From positions 1-64,000 of the forward strand of contig NZ_JAFMYV010000003.1 in NCBI RefSeq assembly GCF_017353185.1: a stretch of DNA of 64,000 nucleotides, given 5' to 3'. The notes under the pieces are model-generated. The model had not been told where the DNA came from, searched no databases, and saw only the letters and a program-made list of their open reading frames with translations. Both the position numbers and the translations under genes were made by a program. This stretch comes from Fibrella rubiginis (lineage in GTDB: Bacteria > Bacteroidota > Bacteroidia > Cytophagales > Spirosomataceae). Shown piece by piece: positions 63,113 through 64,000 of this stretch. Every line of letters begins with the position of its first letter. Positions within the stretch are counted from its first letter, which is position 1.

Positions 63113-63241
63113 AATGTACAATGTATAATGAACAATGTACAATGCAGTTTGCAGATGTGGCTCTGCTTGAACACAGTACAATCTTACGCGAGGCTGACAA
63201 TCGGTAACGCATTGTACATTGTTCATTATGCATTGTACATT
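63113..63241. repeat. AATGNAN inverted repeat reaching into rnpA
   Basis: Arms 63113-63144 and 63210-63241 match at 31 of 32 positions with a 65-nt centre. Each has four AATGNAN heptamers plus AATG. The right arm covers the rnpA stop (63226-63228) and codes its last residues. It is identical over 32 nt to 37050-37081. Confidence 0.95.
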
Positions 63242-63690
63242 CTCTTCAAGGCTAATTTCATACCTTTTTCTATCTCTTCAAACGAAATCTTAGCCTTGGC
63301 GGTATAGAGAAACGCGATAGAAGCAGGCGGGGACGTTAGCGTATGCTTATGGAGCCGGTAAGCCTCCCGAAGGCGCCGACGAATGGCATTGCGGTCAACG
63401 GCTTTTTTAAACGTCCGTTTGGGTACGCTAAATAGCACCTGGCACGTATCTGCCTGCGGTGGGGCCGTTTCGAGCGTGATCTCTTTGGCAGTGCCGTCTG
63501 TTGGTAATACTGACGTAGGCTGCCGAAAATAGATGACCCGGAATGGAAACAAGTAAAATGTCTCTGGCGGCACCGTAGACCCACTTTTCACCCGTATCGG
63601 AGTCGGCTCACCTGGTTTTGGCCGGTGAAACAACTGGTCAATGACCTTCTTGCTGGTCAGCCGTTCGGTTTTGGGGAAGGTGAAGCGCAT
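63226..63690 (-). CDS. rnpA: Ribonuclease P protein component
   Basis: RnpA binds RNase P RNA to process tRNA 5' ends. The 154-residue product from 63690 (MRFTFPKTERLTSKKVIDQLF) has the basic RNP core KKAVDRNAIRRRLREAYRL. Insertions around residues 55-95 make it longer than the 115-130 residues usual. The last residues MYNA and the stop codon TAA are provided by the inverted repeat. rpmH lies upstream, the classic rpmH-rnpA order. Confidence 0.93.
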   Translation of the reverse strand: MRFTFPKTERLTSKKVIDQLFHRPKPGEPTPIRVKSGSTVPPETFYLFPFRVIYFRQPTSVLPTDGTAKEITLETAPPQADTCQVLFSVPKRTFKKAVDRNAIRRRLREAYRLHKHTLTSPPASIAFLYTAKAKISFEEIEKGMKLALKRMYNA

Positions 63691-63724
63691 GGATACTGTT
63701 TGTGAAAACTGGTCTGCCAAACAT

Positions 63725-63790
63725 GCCAAACACTAAGAGGCGTTACCAAATCACGAAGCAGTGACTCGATAACGCCTCTTAGTGTTTGGC
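63725..63790. repeat. 21-bp inverted repeat between rnpA and rpmH
   Basis: Arms 63725-63745 and 63770-63790 are perfectly complementary over 21 bp, around 24 nt that can fold further (CAC/GTG). It fills most of the rpmH-rnpA gap (63691-63836), so rnpA may be partly uncoupled from rpmH. Confidence 0.9.
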
Positions 63791-63836
63791 GGCTCAAACG
63801 CAAAGGGTTGCCGCACCGGCGAACCGGTCTCTGGAG

Positions 63837-64000
63837 TTACATCTTAAACCGGTTGCCTTTTTTCTCGTCCGAAACGGTCAGTTTCCAACGGCCTTTGGCG
63901 CGGCGGCGGGCCAATACATTCTGCCCGTTGGGCGTCGACATCCGCTCGCGGAAGCCGTGCTTATTGCGGCGCTTGCGGTTAGATGGTTGATACGTTCTTT
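63837..64000 (-). CDS. rpmH: 50S ribosomal protein L34, N-terminus beyond the window
   Basis: The frame enters from the right edge and ends in TAA at 63837. It encodes (K)[19 protein letters not shown] ... GRWKLTVSD and ends NRFKM, which is L34 of the large subunit; only the first one or two codons are missing. The basic RTxQPSxRKRxNKHGFRxR opening is typical. It is followed by rnpA across an inverted repeat. Confidence 0.96.
   Translation of the reverse strand, partial: RTYQPSNRKRRNKHGFRERMSTPNGQNVLARRRAKGRWKLTVSDEKKGNRFKM

Noticed and set aside
2331..63790. The inverted repeats as ends of insertion sequences or MITEs
   Set aside because: No transposase is present, the arms of different elements are unrelated in sequence, and I see no consistent target-site duplications.
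2331..63790. The inverted repeats as ordinary rho-independent terminators only
   Set aside because: Many lie between co-transcribed genes or directly before starts, arms are far longer than needed and most lack a T run; true terminators with T runs are listed separately.
2331..63790. General RNA covariation in the repeats
   Set aside because: Some elements (2914, 45566) fit G-U pairing on the sense strand, but others (16821, 29714, 63113) show A-C mismatches there, so no general RNA-level selection is claimed.
2331..63790. A CRISPR array in the heptamer arrays
   Set aside because: Units are 7-8 nt, degenerate and without spacers; no cas genes are present.

Overview
The window reads as ordinary chromosome of a Bacteroidota bacterium of the Cytophagales, most like Spirosoma and its relatives. 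The evidence is the SusC/SusD pair, type IX secretion (T9SS) and gliding-type C-terminal domains, a DUF5606 protein, the plsX-fabH-efp-accB-accC order, weak Shine-Dalgarno sites, and -7 boxes of the Bacteroidota form TAnnTTTG. No rRNA, tRNA, CRISPR array, insertion sequence or prophage was recognised. The ends cut a surface protein (left) and rpmH (right).

Layout. 1-8.4 kb: minus-strand lipid, translation and ribosome genes (plsX-fabH-efp-accB-accC; DUF177-rpmF; DedA; phosphosulfolactate synthase). 8.5-15.1 kb: a thioesterase, then a light-sensing block (biliverdin phytochrome kinase, CheY-like regulator, heme oxygenase) and a four-PAS kinase. 15.2-21.8 kb: rplU-rpmA, TerC, an orphan nuoN, a MerC/lipoprotein pair under a Zur-like operator, and an ABC exporter. 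21.8-29.4 kb: an AT-richer HNH pair, a gliding-type protein, a sialidase-like propeller and a surface-glycan operon. 29.7-34.2 kb: susD/susC. 34.4-39.8 kb: ftsK, lolA, engB, DUF5606. 39.9-43.7 kb: a 1276-residue secreted sugar dehydrogenase with ricin lectin repeats. 43.9-45.3 kb: accessory genes (Uma2, an unknown, an orphan HigA-like antitoxin). 45.6-56.4 kb: ettA, DUF349, serS-hepT-mntA-lysC, ribH, a TPR protein, pdhA and recF. 56.5-64 kb: a TonB receptor behind a palindromic operator, an acyltransferase-like membrane protein, tsaB, a C-terminal processing protease, rnpA and rpmH.

The most striking content lies between the genes. About twenty intergenic spaces hold long inverted repeats, with perfect arms of up to 94 bp. 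Many arms are built from degenerate 7-nt units (sometimes 8-nt), for example GTYYAAN, AATGNAN, CAGTTTN, GANNTAC and AGANNNN, flanking a GC-rich core. The unit family differs between loci while the layout is the same. Several elements start on a stop codon, several supply the stop codon, and two are translated into the C-termini of RibH and RnpA. I know of no named family that matches. This is the best candidate for an undescribed system here.

Other points: a MNT-HEPN toxin-antitoxin pair is translationally coupled to serS inside a lysC operon, and engB and the DUF5606 gene have promoters that predict almost leaderless mRNAs. Starts were moved inward where the longest open frame began inside a repeat or a neighbouring gene.
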